Shown here: positions 52,502 through 60,797 of the stretch, in pieces
Layout: each line of letters opens with the position of its first letter
Numbering within the stretch: the first letter of the stretch is position 1
Assembly (NCBI RefSeq): GCF_003634935.1
Contig: NZ_RBXO01000001.1
Coordinates: forward strand, 2,195,501-2,259,500
DNA length: 64,000 bases
Source of the DNA: Saccharothrix australiensis
GTDB taxonomy: Bacteria > Actinomycetota > Actinomycetes > Mycobacteriales > Pseudonocardiaceae
Reading direction: 5' to 3'
The notes under the pieces: model-generated
The model's input: only the letters and a program-made list of their open reading frames with translations
Told to the model about the DNA's origin: nothing
The model's database searches: none
Made by a program: the position numbers and the translations under genes

Positions 52502-52900
52502 ATGGACTTCGTCTCGATCCGCATCATCACCGGCGACGTCGCCCGTCTTGTCGACTTCTACGAGCGCGCCACCGCAGTGCGGGCGAGCTGGGCCAACGAG
52601 GACTTCGCCGAGCTCAGCACCGCCTCGGCCACCCTCGCGATCGCCAGCACCCGCACCGTCGCCCTGTTCGCGCCTGGCGCTGCCCACCCGGCCGCCAACC
52701 ACAGCGTCATCCTCGAGTTCCTCGTCGACGACGTGGACAGCGTGCACCAGAACCTCACCGGCCTCGTAGAGGACTTCGTCAACGAACCCACCACGATGCC
52801 CTGGGGCAACCGCTCGCTGCTGTTGCGCGACCCCGACGGCAACCTTGTCAACTTCTTCACCCCCGTCACCCCAGCCGCCATCGAGAAGTTCGCCCGCTGA
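52502..52900 (+). CDS. VOC-family (glyoxalase/bleomycin-resistance-like) protein
   Basis: 132 residues from ATG 52502. The paired beta-alpha-beta-beta-beta modules of the vicinal-oxygen-chelate fold are visible: ITGDVARLVDFYERAT at the start, then LLRDPDGNLVNFFTPV at the end, with a likely metal-ligand Glu in ILEFLVDDVD. Members include dioxygenases, glyoxalases and drug-binding proteins, and the substrate is unknown. It is divergent from the WYL regulator, which probably controls it. Confidence 0.9.
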   Translation: MDFVSIRIITGDVARLVDFYERATAVRASWANEDFAELSTASATLAIASTRTVALFAPGAAHPAANHSVILEFLVDDVDSVHQNLTGLVEDFVNEPTTMPWGNRSLLLRDPDGNLVNFFTPVTPAAIEKFAR

Positions 52901-52986
52901 CACCAGCACAGCCGCGGCAGGCAGCGAGGCGGTCGCGCGGAAGAGGCACCCGCCGGACGAATAGCAGAACTCGCGACGCCCTGTCA

Positions 52987-54370
52987 GGGACTGTAAAACG
53001 AGCGCTGTAACTCGGGTTGAGGTGGGTTGCTTGCGTCCGGTGGCCAGGCGGCCGTCGAAGGCGATGTCGAAGGCGTTGAGGGCGGTCTTCCAGCGCATGG
53101 TCCAGCGTTTGCGGCCGGTGCCGGTCGGGTCGAGGCTCATGATTGCCGGGTGGACGCGTGTGAGCGCGGCCTGGTCGTCGGGGAGGTGGCCGCGGGCCTT
53201 CACGGCGCGGCGGATGCGGGCGTTGACCGACTCGATGGCGTTGGTCGAGCAGATCACCCGCCGGATCTCGACGTCGAAGGCGAGGAAGGGCACGAACTCG
53301 GCCCAGGCGGTTGCCCCACAACCGGACGATGGCCGGGTAGCGGGCACCCCATTCCCGGGTGAACTCGGCGAACCGTTCCTTCATCGCGGCCTCGGTCGGC
53401 GCGGTGTAGACGGGCTTGAGGGCCTTGGCCACGACGCCCCAGTGCCGGCGGGCGGCGTAGCGGAAGCTGCCGTGCAGCAGGTCCACGACGCAGGTCCGGG
53501 GCACCGCGCGGGGCCGGACGGTGCCGATGGCGTCGGGCAGGCCGGTCAGCCCGTCGCAGACCACCATGGGCACATCCGCCACGCCGCGATTGCGCAGCTC
53601 GGTCAACACGTGCAGCCAGTACTTGGCGCCCTCGCCGCCGTCGCCGGCCCAGAGCCCGACGATGTCGCGATGCCCCTCGCAGGTCACGGCCATGGCCATG
53701 TGGATCGGCCGGTTGACGACCTGGCCGCCGCGGATCCCGACGTGCACGGCATCGATGAACATCACCGGATAGACCGGGTCCAGGGGCCGGTTCTGCCACT
53801 CGACCATGCCCTCGGCCACCTTGTCGGTGATGGTCGAGATGGTCTGCCGGGAGACCTCGGCACCGTGGACCTCGGCCAGGTGCGCGCTGATCCCGCCGAT
53901 GGTCAGCCCTTGGCCGACAACGGGATGACCATCTCGTCAACGCTGGTCAGGCGCTTCCGCCGCTTGGCCACAATCCTCGGCTCGAACTCGGCGTTGCGGT
54001 CACGCGGCACGTCGATCTCCACCGACCCGACATCGGTGAGCACGGTCTTCGAGCGGGTGCCGTTGCGTAAGTTCCCCGTTCCGCGACCAGCAGGATCGTG
54101 CTTGTCGTAGCCCAGGCGGTCGACAATCCCGCCCTTCCAGGGCCGACTCCAACAGCCGCTTCGTCAGCTGCTGGAGCACCCCGCCCTCACCGGTCAACTT
54201 CAGCCCGCCCGGCCCGAGCCCGGCTGACCAACCGGTCGACCAACCGCTCGTCCAAGCCCTCCAGGGCGGTCTCGGGCATGGCGTCCTCAGCGTGCTCCAC
54301 GCCGGACACCATCCCGGTCATCAGGTGCGCATCCTTGAACAGGGGTTACACCACTTGCTTTACAGGTGCC
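52987..54370 (-). mobile_element. IS256-family insertion sequence (degraded)
   Basis: The left end near 52988 (gga CTGTAAAACGAG) and the right end near 54370, read in reverse (CTGTAAAGCAAG), are imperfect inverted repeats of about 23 bp. They enclose a Mutator-type transposase read leftward. No clear target duplication is seen. The transposase is broken, so the copy cannot move by itself. Confidence 0.78.
53010..54279 (-). pseudogene. IS256/Mutator-type transposase, frameshifted
   Basis: ATG 54279 begins MPETALEGLDERLVDRL. The protein then shifts frame several times between 54230 and 53900. Recognisable pieces are ISAHLAEVHGAEVSRQTIS, VYPVMFIDAVHVGIRGG with a catalytic Asp, VVCDGLTGLPDAI with the second Asp, and, after another shift near 53320, VEIRRVICSTNAIESVNARI with the conserved Glu region. 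The multiple breaks mark it as dead. Confidence 0.82.
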
Positions 54371-54397
54371 GTTCGACCTGAAGTGCGGGGCTGAGGT

Positions 54398-55099
54398 TCA
54401 GGTGTGGAATCGGGTGGTCTCGTCGAGTTCGGCGCGTGGCATCGTGATGGTGTTCGCTGGCGCGGAGGTGTCGGCGTAGCCGAAGGAGATGCCGAGCAGG
54501 ATCTTCCGGTCCTGGATGCCCAGTTCGGCGCGGATGGTGTCGGCGTAGAAGCTCAGGAGTCCTTGCGGGCAGCTGGCTATGCCGTACGCGGTCATGGTCA
54601 GCAGCAGCGTCTGCGTGTAGATGCCCACGTCGGCGGCCATGCGCACCTCAGCGTTGGGTGCGGTGAACAGCAGCGCGACGTGCGGGGCACCGTAGAAACG
54701 CAGGCTTTCGGCGTTGTAGGCATCACGTGCGGCGTGGTCTTCGCGGTGGATTCCCAGGGCCGCGTAGAGCCGTTCGCCCGAATGCTGGCGTCGTTGCTGG
54801 TAGGTGCCGCGGTAGAGGTCTTCGCTGTAGGGGAAGTCCAGGGAGAGGTTCTTCCGGGCGTGGGCGGTCACGAGTGCCTGCGCGAGGCGGTCCCGGGCAG
54901 CGCCGCTGACCACCTCGACGTGCCAGGGCTGGGTGTTTGAGTTGGACGGCGCCGCACCGGCCAGGGAGAACACGGCCCGCAGTGTCTGCTCGGGCACGGG
55001 GTCGGGGCGAAATGCGCGGGTGGCCCGGCGTCCCCGGATCAAACGTTCGGCGTACTCGGGCATGCAGTGGGTGACCACGGTCTCACTTCCACAGATCAT
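54398..55099 (-). CDS. Nitroreductase-family flavoprotein
   Basis: 233 residues from ATG 55099 (MICGSE); ATG 55063 (MPEYAER) is an alternative. The FMN-binding motifs are RRATRAFRPDPVP at the N-terminus and GAAPSNSNTQPWHVEVV, with GIASCPQGLLSFY and LLGISFGYAD late in the chain. Such enzymes reduce nitroaromatics, quinones or enones with NAD(P)H. It is divergent from the TetR gene, and the palindromic operator at 55109-55126 sits directly before its start. Confidence 0.9.
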   Translation of the reverse strand: MICGSETVVTHCMPEYAERLIRGRRATRAFRPDPVPEQTLRAVFSLAGAAPSNSNTQPWHVEVVSGAARDRLAQALVTAHARKNLSLDFPYSEDLYRGTYQQRRQHSGERLYAALGIHREDHAARDAYNAESLRFYGAPHVALLFTAPNAEVRMAADVGIYTQTLLLTMTAYGIASCPQGLLSFYADTIRAELGIQDRKILLGISFGYADTSAPANTITMPRAELDETTRFHT

Positions 55100-55108
55100 C
55101 GTTCCTAA

Positions 55109-55126
55109 GTAAACGGTGCCGTTTAC
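55109..55126. promoter_or_regulatory. TetR-type operator 1
   Basis: GTAAACGG TG CCGTTTAC is a perfect palindrome 10 bases upstream of the nitroreductase start. A related copy lies at 55161-55178. It is the expected binding site of the divergent TetR regulator. Confidence 0.82.
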
Positions 55127-55160
55127 CTCCTGGGAGGCTACCAGGGAGGACGCGACGGAG

Positions 55161-55178
55161 GTAAACGGAGGCGTATAC
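55161..55178. promoter_or_regulatory. TetR-type operator 2
   Basis: GTAAACGG AG GCGTATAC keeps the left half-site of operator 1 and most of the right. It lies 8 bases upstream of the TetR start, consistent with autoregulation. Confidence 0.72.
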
Positions 55179-55185
55179 TCAGGTC

Positions 55186-55767
55186 GTGGTCGAGCGGAAC
55201 CCGACTCCCCGCCGTGGACGCGGGGCACGCCAGCGCATTCTGTCCTCGGCCACGGCACTGTTCGAGGCGCAGGGGATCAACGCCACCGGCATGGAAGAGG
55301 TGGCGTCGAGGGCCCCGGTCTCGAAGCGCACCCTCTACATCCACTTCCCCACCAAGGACGACCTCGTGGTGGCGTACCTGCGGCACCTCACGGAGGCCGG
55401 ACTCACGATCGAGAGCGTGCTCGATCGGCGGGATCTCACTGCCCGGGAGCGGCTGCTCGCGTTGTTCACCGTGCCCGACAATGGCACCGGGCCCATCCGG
55501 GGCTGCCCGTTCGTCGATGCCGCTGCCGAGTTCCCCGACCCGGACAGCCCGGCACACGGTTACACGCGCCAGCAGAAGCAACGCTTCACCCAGCGCATCG
55601 TCGAGTTGGTGAACGAACTCGGCGCAGCACACCCCGACATCCTCGGTGAGCAACTCGCGATCCTCGCGGACGGAGCCGCCACCAGGGCAATGGTGCTCAA
55701 CGATCCCGCATGCGGTCGCCACGCCCGAGCAGCTGCGGAAGCCTTGCTCGACGCCGCCACCGCCTGA
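55186..55767 (+). CDS. TetR-family repressor
   Basis: 193 residues, GTG start. The HTH (ILSSATALFEAQGINATGMEEVA and VSKRTLYIHFPTKDDLV) is typical. The ligand domain is helical with a TetR_C-like end. The divergent arrangement with a nitroreductase and two shared palindromic operators indicates repression of both genes until a xenobiotic or quinone-like ligand binds. Confidence 0.92.
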   Translation: MVERNPTPRRGRGARQRILSSATALFEAQGINATGMEEVASRAPVSKRTLYIHFPTKDDLVVAYLRHLTEAGLTIESVLDRRDLTARERLLALFTVPDNGTGPIRGCPFVDAAAEFPDPDSPAHGYTRQQKQRFTQRIVELVNELGAAHPDILGEQLAILADGAATRAMVLNDPACGRHARAAAEALLDAATA

Positions 55768-55939
55768 CCTCGCCCGGGGCAAGGTCAGAACAACATCCGG
55801 TTGCCTCAAGCACGCACATGCCGCGAGCCGTGCGCCGGTGGCCTGGACTCCCGGTCGTGTCGAGGGGCGGTCTGCCGAGGGTTCCGCAGGGCAGTGGGCA
55901 CGCGGTGTCCCGTCGCGTGGGGCAGGATCGATCCAGAGC

Positions 55940-56183
55940 ATGAGTGACCTGGACCGGCTTGCGCTGCTGTGGGAGGAGCACGTGCGTGCGCCCTCGCCGC
56001 ACCTTCGTGGCGTGGACGTCGAGGGCGAGGACATGGTGCTGCTCGACGCGGACTCCGCCGGTTGCGTCTCCGGGTCGCTGTCGCGATCCACAACCGACGC
56101 CACGCGCCGAGGCGCTCACCGGTGAGGTGATCGCCTGGATCGATCCGCGCGGCACCACACCCCTGTACCCAGGAAGGACACTG
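55940..56183 (+). pseudogene. Truncated small conserved protein
   Basis: MSDLDRLALLWEEHVRAP... with VLLDADSAGCVS resembles a short actinobacterial protein of unknown function that normally continues for about 90 residues. Here the frame breaks after about 50 residues (near 56090), and LTGEVIAWIDPRG follows in another frame. It is probably a decayed gene. Confidence 0.5.
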
Positions 56184-56608
56184 GTGCGGTACACCGAGGT
56201 CGAGCAGAAGTACACGTTGCCCGACGCCGACGCCCTGAACGTCCGCCTGGTCGAGCTGGGGTCCACCGCCGGTGAGCCGTCCCGGCGGGTCGACGCCTAC
56301 TACAACCACCCGGCCAAGGACTTGGGCCCGGAGCGAGTCGTGGGTGCGGGGTGGTTCGGAAGCTGGAGCGTAACGTTGTCAGCGGTGTTGGCCGGTCTGC
56401 CGGCGAACCTGACCGGCGACGGCTCGAACGCAACGATCCGTCCGCCTGCCGACGCGGCCTTCGCGATGCACGGCGACACCATGCGAACCCGCATGGGCAG
56501 GCTCGCGACCGCTGGCCGATGTCAGTGGCAGGCCGGGCAATGTCACTGTCAACGGACAGGTGAATGCAGCAGAACTTCCATCTGCTGTCGTCCATGCCGG
56601 ATCGAGTA
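56184..56608 (+). pseudogene. CYTH-domain (class IV adenylate cyclase-like) fragment
   Basis: GTG 56184 starts VRYTEVEQKYTLPDADAL, including the ExExK-like signature of CYTH proteins, and keeps the family's sequence to DAYYNHPAKDL (about residue 50). After that the sequence is unrelated or scrambled, and the rest of the domain is missing. It is a truncated relic, probably formed by a deletion that also hit its left neighbour. Confidence 0.55.
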
Positions 56609-56650
56609 GGTCTTGCCGGTGGGCGAGCGAGCTCGCCCACCGGCAAGACC
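56609..56650. terminator. Perfect 20-bp hairpin terminator
   Basis: The 20-bp arm at 56609-56628 (GGTCTTGCC...GGGCGAGC) is followed by a two-base GA loop and its exact reverse complement at 56631-56650. It lies six bases past the stop of the leftward secreted-peptide gene and also faces the relic genes on the left, so it can act in both directions. Confidence 0.85.
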
Positions 56651-56656
56651 GGGTGG

Positions 56657-56998
56657 TCAACCCCGGGTTTCGACGATGAAGCCCGTGTTCTGGACCAGGT
56701 GCTCGCCGCATTCTCCGTAGACGAGCCAGGGGTTCGGGCGGGCGCCGATCCAGCCGCCGACCCGGTTGGAGCCGTCGGAGCAGTAGGTGATGGTGCGGAT
56801 CTGCCCTGACGCGACGGAACAGCCACCTGCCCACCGGTGGGGGTTGGGCTTGTGGAACCCGTAGCAGTTGTAGCTCGCGGCCGCGGTCGGCGGCGTGGAG
56901 GACGACGCCTCGGCGGGGCCGGCGACGGCCGGTGCCGCGCCGACCAGCGCGGCACCCGCCGTGGCCGCCAAGGCGAGTACGAGTTTGCGGTAGTTCAT
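56657..56998 (-). CDS. Secreted cysteine-containing small protein
   Basis: 113 residues. The signal peptide is clear: MNYRK, hydrophobic LVLALAATAGAALVGAAPAVA, cleavage probably after AVA-G. The mature part has four Cys (YNCYG, GGCSV, TYCSD, GECGE), which may form two disulfides. No catalytic motif is recognised. It is divergent from the AfsR-type regulator gene. Confidence 0.85.
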   Translation of the reverse strand: MNYRKLVLALAATAGAALVGAAPAVAGPAEASSSTPPTAAASYNCYGFHKPNPHRWAGGCSVASGQIRTITYCSDGSNRVGGWIGARPNPWLVYGECGEHLVQNTGFIVETRG

Positions 56999-57189
56999 GG
57001 GACTGCCCTTTCGTCATCGGTTGTTCCGGTCCGGCCGCGTGGCCGGCAGCGGTGGTCGGCGATCGGCTCGACCTGTTTCGGCTACCGGCAGCGACCTCGT
57101 TGCCACCGTGCACGTCCGAACGTGTGAACTTTCGGTGTTTTCCTCAAAACCGAAGGTCGGGGTGGCTATCACGGTGGTGGGGGTGCGGG

Positions 57190-59982
57190 GTGGCGGATGT
57201 GCGGGTGTTGGGCGAGTTGGCTGTGCACACGGACGGCCGTCGGCTGGATCTGGGGCCGGCCAGGCAGCGGTGCGTGTTGGCCGCCCTGGTGATGGACGTC
57301 AACCACGTGGTGCCGGTGGAACGCCTGATCGAACGGGTCTGGGGCGTGGATGCGCCGGCGCGGGCCCGGCCGACGCTGTTGACCTACCTCTCGCGGCTGC
57401 GGCAGACGCTGGCGGGCGTGGACGCCGTGGAACTCATCCGGCGGTCGGGTGGCTATCTGCTCACGGTCGAAGAGTCCGCGGTCGACCTGTATCGGTTCCG
57501 CGCCCTGTGCGACCGCGCCCGCGAAGCAGAGAGCGCTCAGGCAGTGCGGTTGCTGAACGAGGCGTTGGACCTGTGGCGAGGCGAACCCTTGTCCGGCCTG
57601 GCCGGAGATTGGGCGCTGGCCGAGCGTGACCGGCTGGCCCAGGAGCGGCTGGCCGCCCGGCACGACCTGGTCGACGCGAGGCTCCGGGACGGTCAGGGCG
57701 AGGAACTGGTGGTGGAGTTGGCCGCGCGGTCGGCGGAGCACCCGTTGGATGAACGGGTCGCGGCCCAGTACCTGCTGGCCCTGTACCGCGGGGGCCGGCA
57801 GGCCGACGCCCTGGCGCACTACCAGCGGGTTCGGGAACGACTGGTCGAGGAGCTGGGCACTGATCCCGGCCCCGCGTTGCAGGAGTTGCACCGACAGGTC
57901 CTGGCCGCCGCCCCGGCACTGCTCGCCGCGCCGGCGCGCACCGCGGCCAAGCGGGCGGTCGTGCCCCGACAACTCCCGGCCGCACCGGCATCGTTCGTCG
58001 GTCGCCGGGAGCAGTTGGACCGGCTCGATGCGGCCCTGCGCGCCACTTCCACGAGCACGGTGGTCATCTCCGCGATCGCCGGCGCGGGCGGTGTCGGCAA
58101 GACCTGGTTGGCCTTGGCGTGGGCGCACCACCACCTGGACCGGTTCCCCGACGGTCAGCTGTTCGTGGACCTGCACGGCTTCAGCCCCGCCGGGGAGCCG
58201 ATGGCACCGGAGGCGGCGGTGCACCGGTTCCTCGACGCCCTGGGTGTGGAGCCCGGTCGGATCCCACCGGACCCGGACGCGCAGGCGGCGTTATACCGCA
58301 GCCTGGTCGCTGACAAGCGGGTCCTGGTCATGCTGGACAACGCGGCCACCGTCGAGCAGGTCGTGCCGCTGCTGCCGGGCAGCCCGTCGTGCACCGTGCT
58401 GGTCACCAGCCGCAACCGGCTCGCCGGCCTGCTCGTCCGCCACGCCGCGCGGCCCCTGCACTTGGACGTCCTGTCCGACGCCGAGTCCCGCGCCCTACTG
58501 GTGGCGTCACTGGGCGAGACCCGGATGGCGGACGAGGGACCGGCCGTGGCGGAACTGATCGGGTTGTGCGGCGGGTTCCCGCTGGCGCTGAGCATGATCG
58601 CCGCCCATGCCGCCGCCGACCCCCGCGTGCCACTGGCCGACACCGTCGCCGAACTGCGCGAGTTCGGCCTGGACGCGCTGGACTCCGCCGACCCGACCGC
58701 GAGCCTGCCCGTCGTGCTGTCCTGGTCCCTGCGCCGACTCACCGAACAACAACGCACCGCCTTCGCCCTGCTGGGCGTCGCCCCCGGTCCCGACACCACC
58801 CTGCCCGCGACCGCCGCCCTCACCGGCCTGCCACCGACCGTGACGCGCAAAGCGCTGTCGGCGCTGGAGGAGGCGTCGCTGCTGGAACGGCGGCCGGGTG
58901 GCCGGTACGCGATGCACGACCTGGTCCGCGCCTACGCCGCCACCACCGCCCACACCCTGCCCGAGCACGTGCGGCACGAGGCCCTGGTGCGGGTGACGGA
59001 CTTCCACCTGCACACCGCCCACGCCGCCGACCGCCTCCTGAACCCCCACCGCCCACCCGCGCGGCCCGACACGCCCGCGCCCGGCGTCCACCCGCACCCG
59101 CTGTCCGACGCCGCGGCCGCGCTGGCCTGGCTGGAAGCCCAGCACGCCACCCTGCTCGCCACCCAACGCACCGCCGCCACCCTGGGCCGCCACCACGTCG
59201 TCTGGCACCTGGCCTGGGCACTGGACACCTTCCACTTCCGGCGGGGGCACCGGCGCGATGCGCTGGCCACGTGGCGGGCCGCGCTGGCAGCCGCCGAACA
59301 CCTGTCCGACCTCACCGCCCGCAGCCGTGCCCACCGCCTCTTCGGCAATGCCTGCGCCCGTCTGGGTCGGTACGGGGAGGCCGCCGGGCACTTGGACCGC
59401 GCCCTCGCCCTGGCCCGGCAGCACCACGGCCCCATCGAACAGGCCCTCACCCACTACGCGCTCACGGCCGCCTGGGAACGGCAGGGGGACGACCGGAGGG
59501 CACTGGAGCACGCCCGCCACGCCCTCGACCTCTACCGCACCCTCGACCTGCCGGTGTGGGAAGCGGACGCCCTCAACGCGGTGGGCTGGCTCGCCGCGCG
59601 GCTGGGCGAGTTCGACACCGCCCGCGACCACTGCCTCGCCGCCCTCGCCCTGTTCCGCCGCCACCGCTACACCGACGGCGAGGCGACCACCCTGGACAGC
59701 CTCGGCTTCATCGCCCACCGCACCGGCGACCACCAGCAGGCCCTGGACCACTACCACCAGGCGCTCACCCTGTACCGCGCCCTCGGCAACACCTACCACG
59801 TCGCCAACACCCTCGATCGCCTCGGCCAGCCCCACGCCGCCCTCGCCCGGACCGGCCAGGCCCAGGCGGTGTGGCGGGAGGCGCTTGCGCTGTACCGCGA
59901 CCAAGGCCGCGACGACGACGCCGACCGCGTCCAGAAGCGACTCGACGACCTCGCCCACACCAGTCCGAACGAAAGCCCTTGA
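57190..59982 (+). CDS. AfsR/SARP-family regulator (wHTH-BTAD-NB-ARC-TPR)
   Basis: 930 residues from GTG 57190 (VADVRVLGELAVHTDG); the longer open frame upstream has no homology-like content. The winged-helix DNA-binding domain is followed by the BTAD (to about 245, ending ELGTDPGPALQELHRQVL). The NB-ARC ATPase has P-loop GAGGVGKTWLALAW at about 300-313. TPR repeats start at about 680. Such proteins activate secondary-metabolite genes by binding direct heptamer repeats. The nearby monooxygenase and transporter genes may be targets. Confidence 0.92.
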   Translation: MADVRVLGELAVHTDGRRLDLGPARQRCVLAALVMDVNHVVPVERLIERVWGVDAPARARPTLLTYLSRLRQTLAGVDAVELIRRSGGYLLTVEESAVDLYRFRALCDRAREAESAQAVRLLNEALDLWRGEPLSGLAGDWALAERDRLAQERLAARHDLVDARLRDGQGEELVVELAARSAEHPLDERVAAQYLLALYRGGRQADALAHYQRVRERLVEELGTDPGPALQELHRQVLAAAPALLAAPARTAAKRAVVPRQLPAAPASFVGRREQLDRLDAALRATSTSTVVISAIAGAGGVGKTWLALAWAHHHLDRFPDGQLFVDLHGFSPAGEPMAPEAAVHRFLDALGVEPGRIPPDPDAQAALYRSLVADKRVLVMLDNAATVEQVVPLLPGSPSCTVLVTSRNRLAGLLVRHAARPLHLDVLSDAESRALLVASLGETRMADEGPAVAELIGLCGGFPLALSMIAAHAAADPRVPLADTVAELREFGLDALDSADPTASLPVVLSWSLRRLTEQQRTAFALLGVAPGPDTTLPATAALTGLPPTVTRKALSALEEASLLERRPGGRYAMHDLVRAYAATTAHTLPEHVRHEALVRVTDFHLHTAHAADRLLNPHRPPARPDTPAPGVHPHPLSDAAAALAWLEAQHATLLATQRTAATLGRHHVVWHLAWALDTFHFRRGHRRDALATWRAALAAAEHLSDLTARSRAHRLFGNACARLGRYGEAAGHLDRALALARQHHGPIEQALTHYALTAAWERQGDDRRALEHARHALDLYRTLDLPVWEADALNAVGWLAARLGEFDTARDHCLAALALFRRHRYTDGEATTLDSLGFIAHRTGDHQQALDHYHQALTLYRALGNTYHVANTLDRLGQPHAALARTGQAQAVWREALALYRDQGRDDDADRVQKRLDDLAHTSPNESP

Positions 59983-60255
59983 CCAGGCCGCCGAAGCAGC
60001 CCGACCACCAGGGGAGGAGGCGCGAGGGGGCAAAGCGGCTTGACGGCAGAAGAGGGACCTCGACGCGACGCATGACGACAGCGGAAGTCCGGACTCAAGC
60101 CGGGCACACAAAGCAAAGGGGCCACATTTTCGGGGAACAGCCTGGTGCCGGGGACGGCTGCCCACGCAACACCCGGCACGCAACCGTCCTCTGGGTCTGC
60201 TCCGCCGTGCGGAACGACCGACCGTCCGATCGCCCTCGGCCGGGCAGTGCCAGCC

Positions 60256-60545
60256 TCAGCCGGTGGTGCCGGCGTCAGCCTGCGTGAATCGGCCCGCCAG
60301 CGCTGTCGCACCGGCCAGGTACCGGTCCGCCTCGGCATCCCTGCCAAGCCCCGACAGGCGTCACCGAGGGCACTCAACGCGGTGTACTCGGCCCACTTGT
60401 CCCCGAGCCCGATAGCCGGTTCGAGGGCGGTGAGCAGGTGTTCGCGGGCGCTGGTGAAGCGGCCCTCGCGGTTGTCCAGCCGACCGAGCCCGATGCGCAC
60501 GATGGTCTCGCAGGAGGTGCCAACCAGCGCTGGGCCTTCCCGCTC
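60256..60545 (-). pseudogene. C-terminal remnant of a TPR-type regulator
   Basis: The minus strand encodes RIGLGRLDNREGRFTSAREH and then LGDKWAEYTALSALGDACRG. After one frameshift it continues GRDAEADRYLAGATALAGRF and ends at a TGA at 60256. This matches the C-terminal helices of XRE/TPR regulators. The N-terminal part is missing. Confidence 0.6.
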
Positions 60546-60664
60546 AAGACGACCTGAATGCCGTTGTCGACCAGGTACAGGACGGCGTCGACGATCACCC
60601 GGCGGCACCGTCGCCAGCTCGCCCCCGTGTTCCTGGACCGGATCGCGACAGTGACCTACAACAC

Positions 60665-60708
60665 ACGAACACGTTCGTGACGATCTAGTTCGTAACGAAC
60701 ATGTTCGT
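60665..60708. promoter_or_regulatory. Operator array ACGAAC-N2-GTTCGT
   Basis: Two perfect palindromes, ACGAAC AC GTTCGT (60665-60678) and ACGAAC AT GTTCGT (60695-60708), lie exactly 30 bp apart, about three helical turns. An extra half-site GTTCGT (60688-60693) sits between them. The array lies 90 bases upstream of the monooxygenase start and is typical of TetR- or MarR-type repressor sites. No cognate regulator gene is in the window. Confidence 0.78.
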
Positions 60709-60797
60709 CTAACCTGAGGTGCGTGAACTGGGAACCAGAGTCTCCGGGAACGTCCGGCGAAACCGGCACTGACCCCAACGACGGAAGGAGTTCCGTC

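Larger units (their letters stand above)
59983..60797. other. Gap between AfsR-type gene and monooxygenase
   Basis: About 0.8 kb without an intact gene. It contains a frameshifted TPR-type remnant on the minus strand (60256-60545) and a cluster of ACGAAC-type operators (60665-60708) before the monooxygenase. Confidence 0.6.

Noticed and set aside
58507-60183. 558-codon minus-strand open frame opposite the AfsR-type regulator
   Set aside because: Gly/Val-rich shadow without domain features, opposite a typical TPR region.
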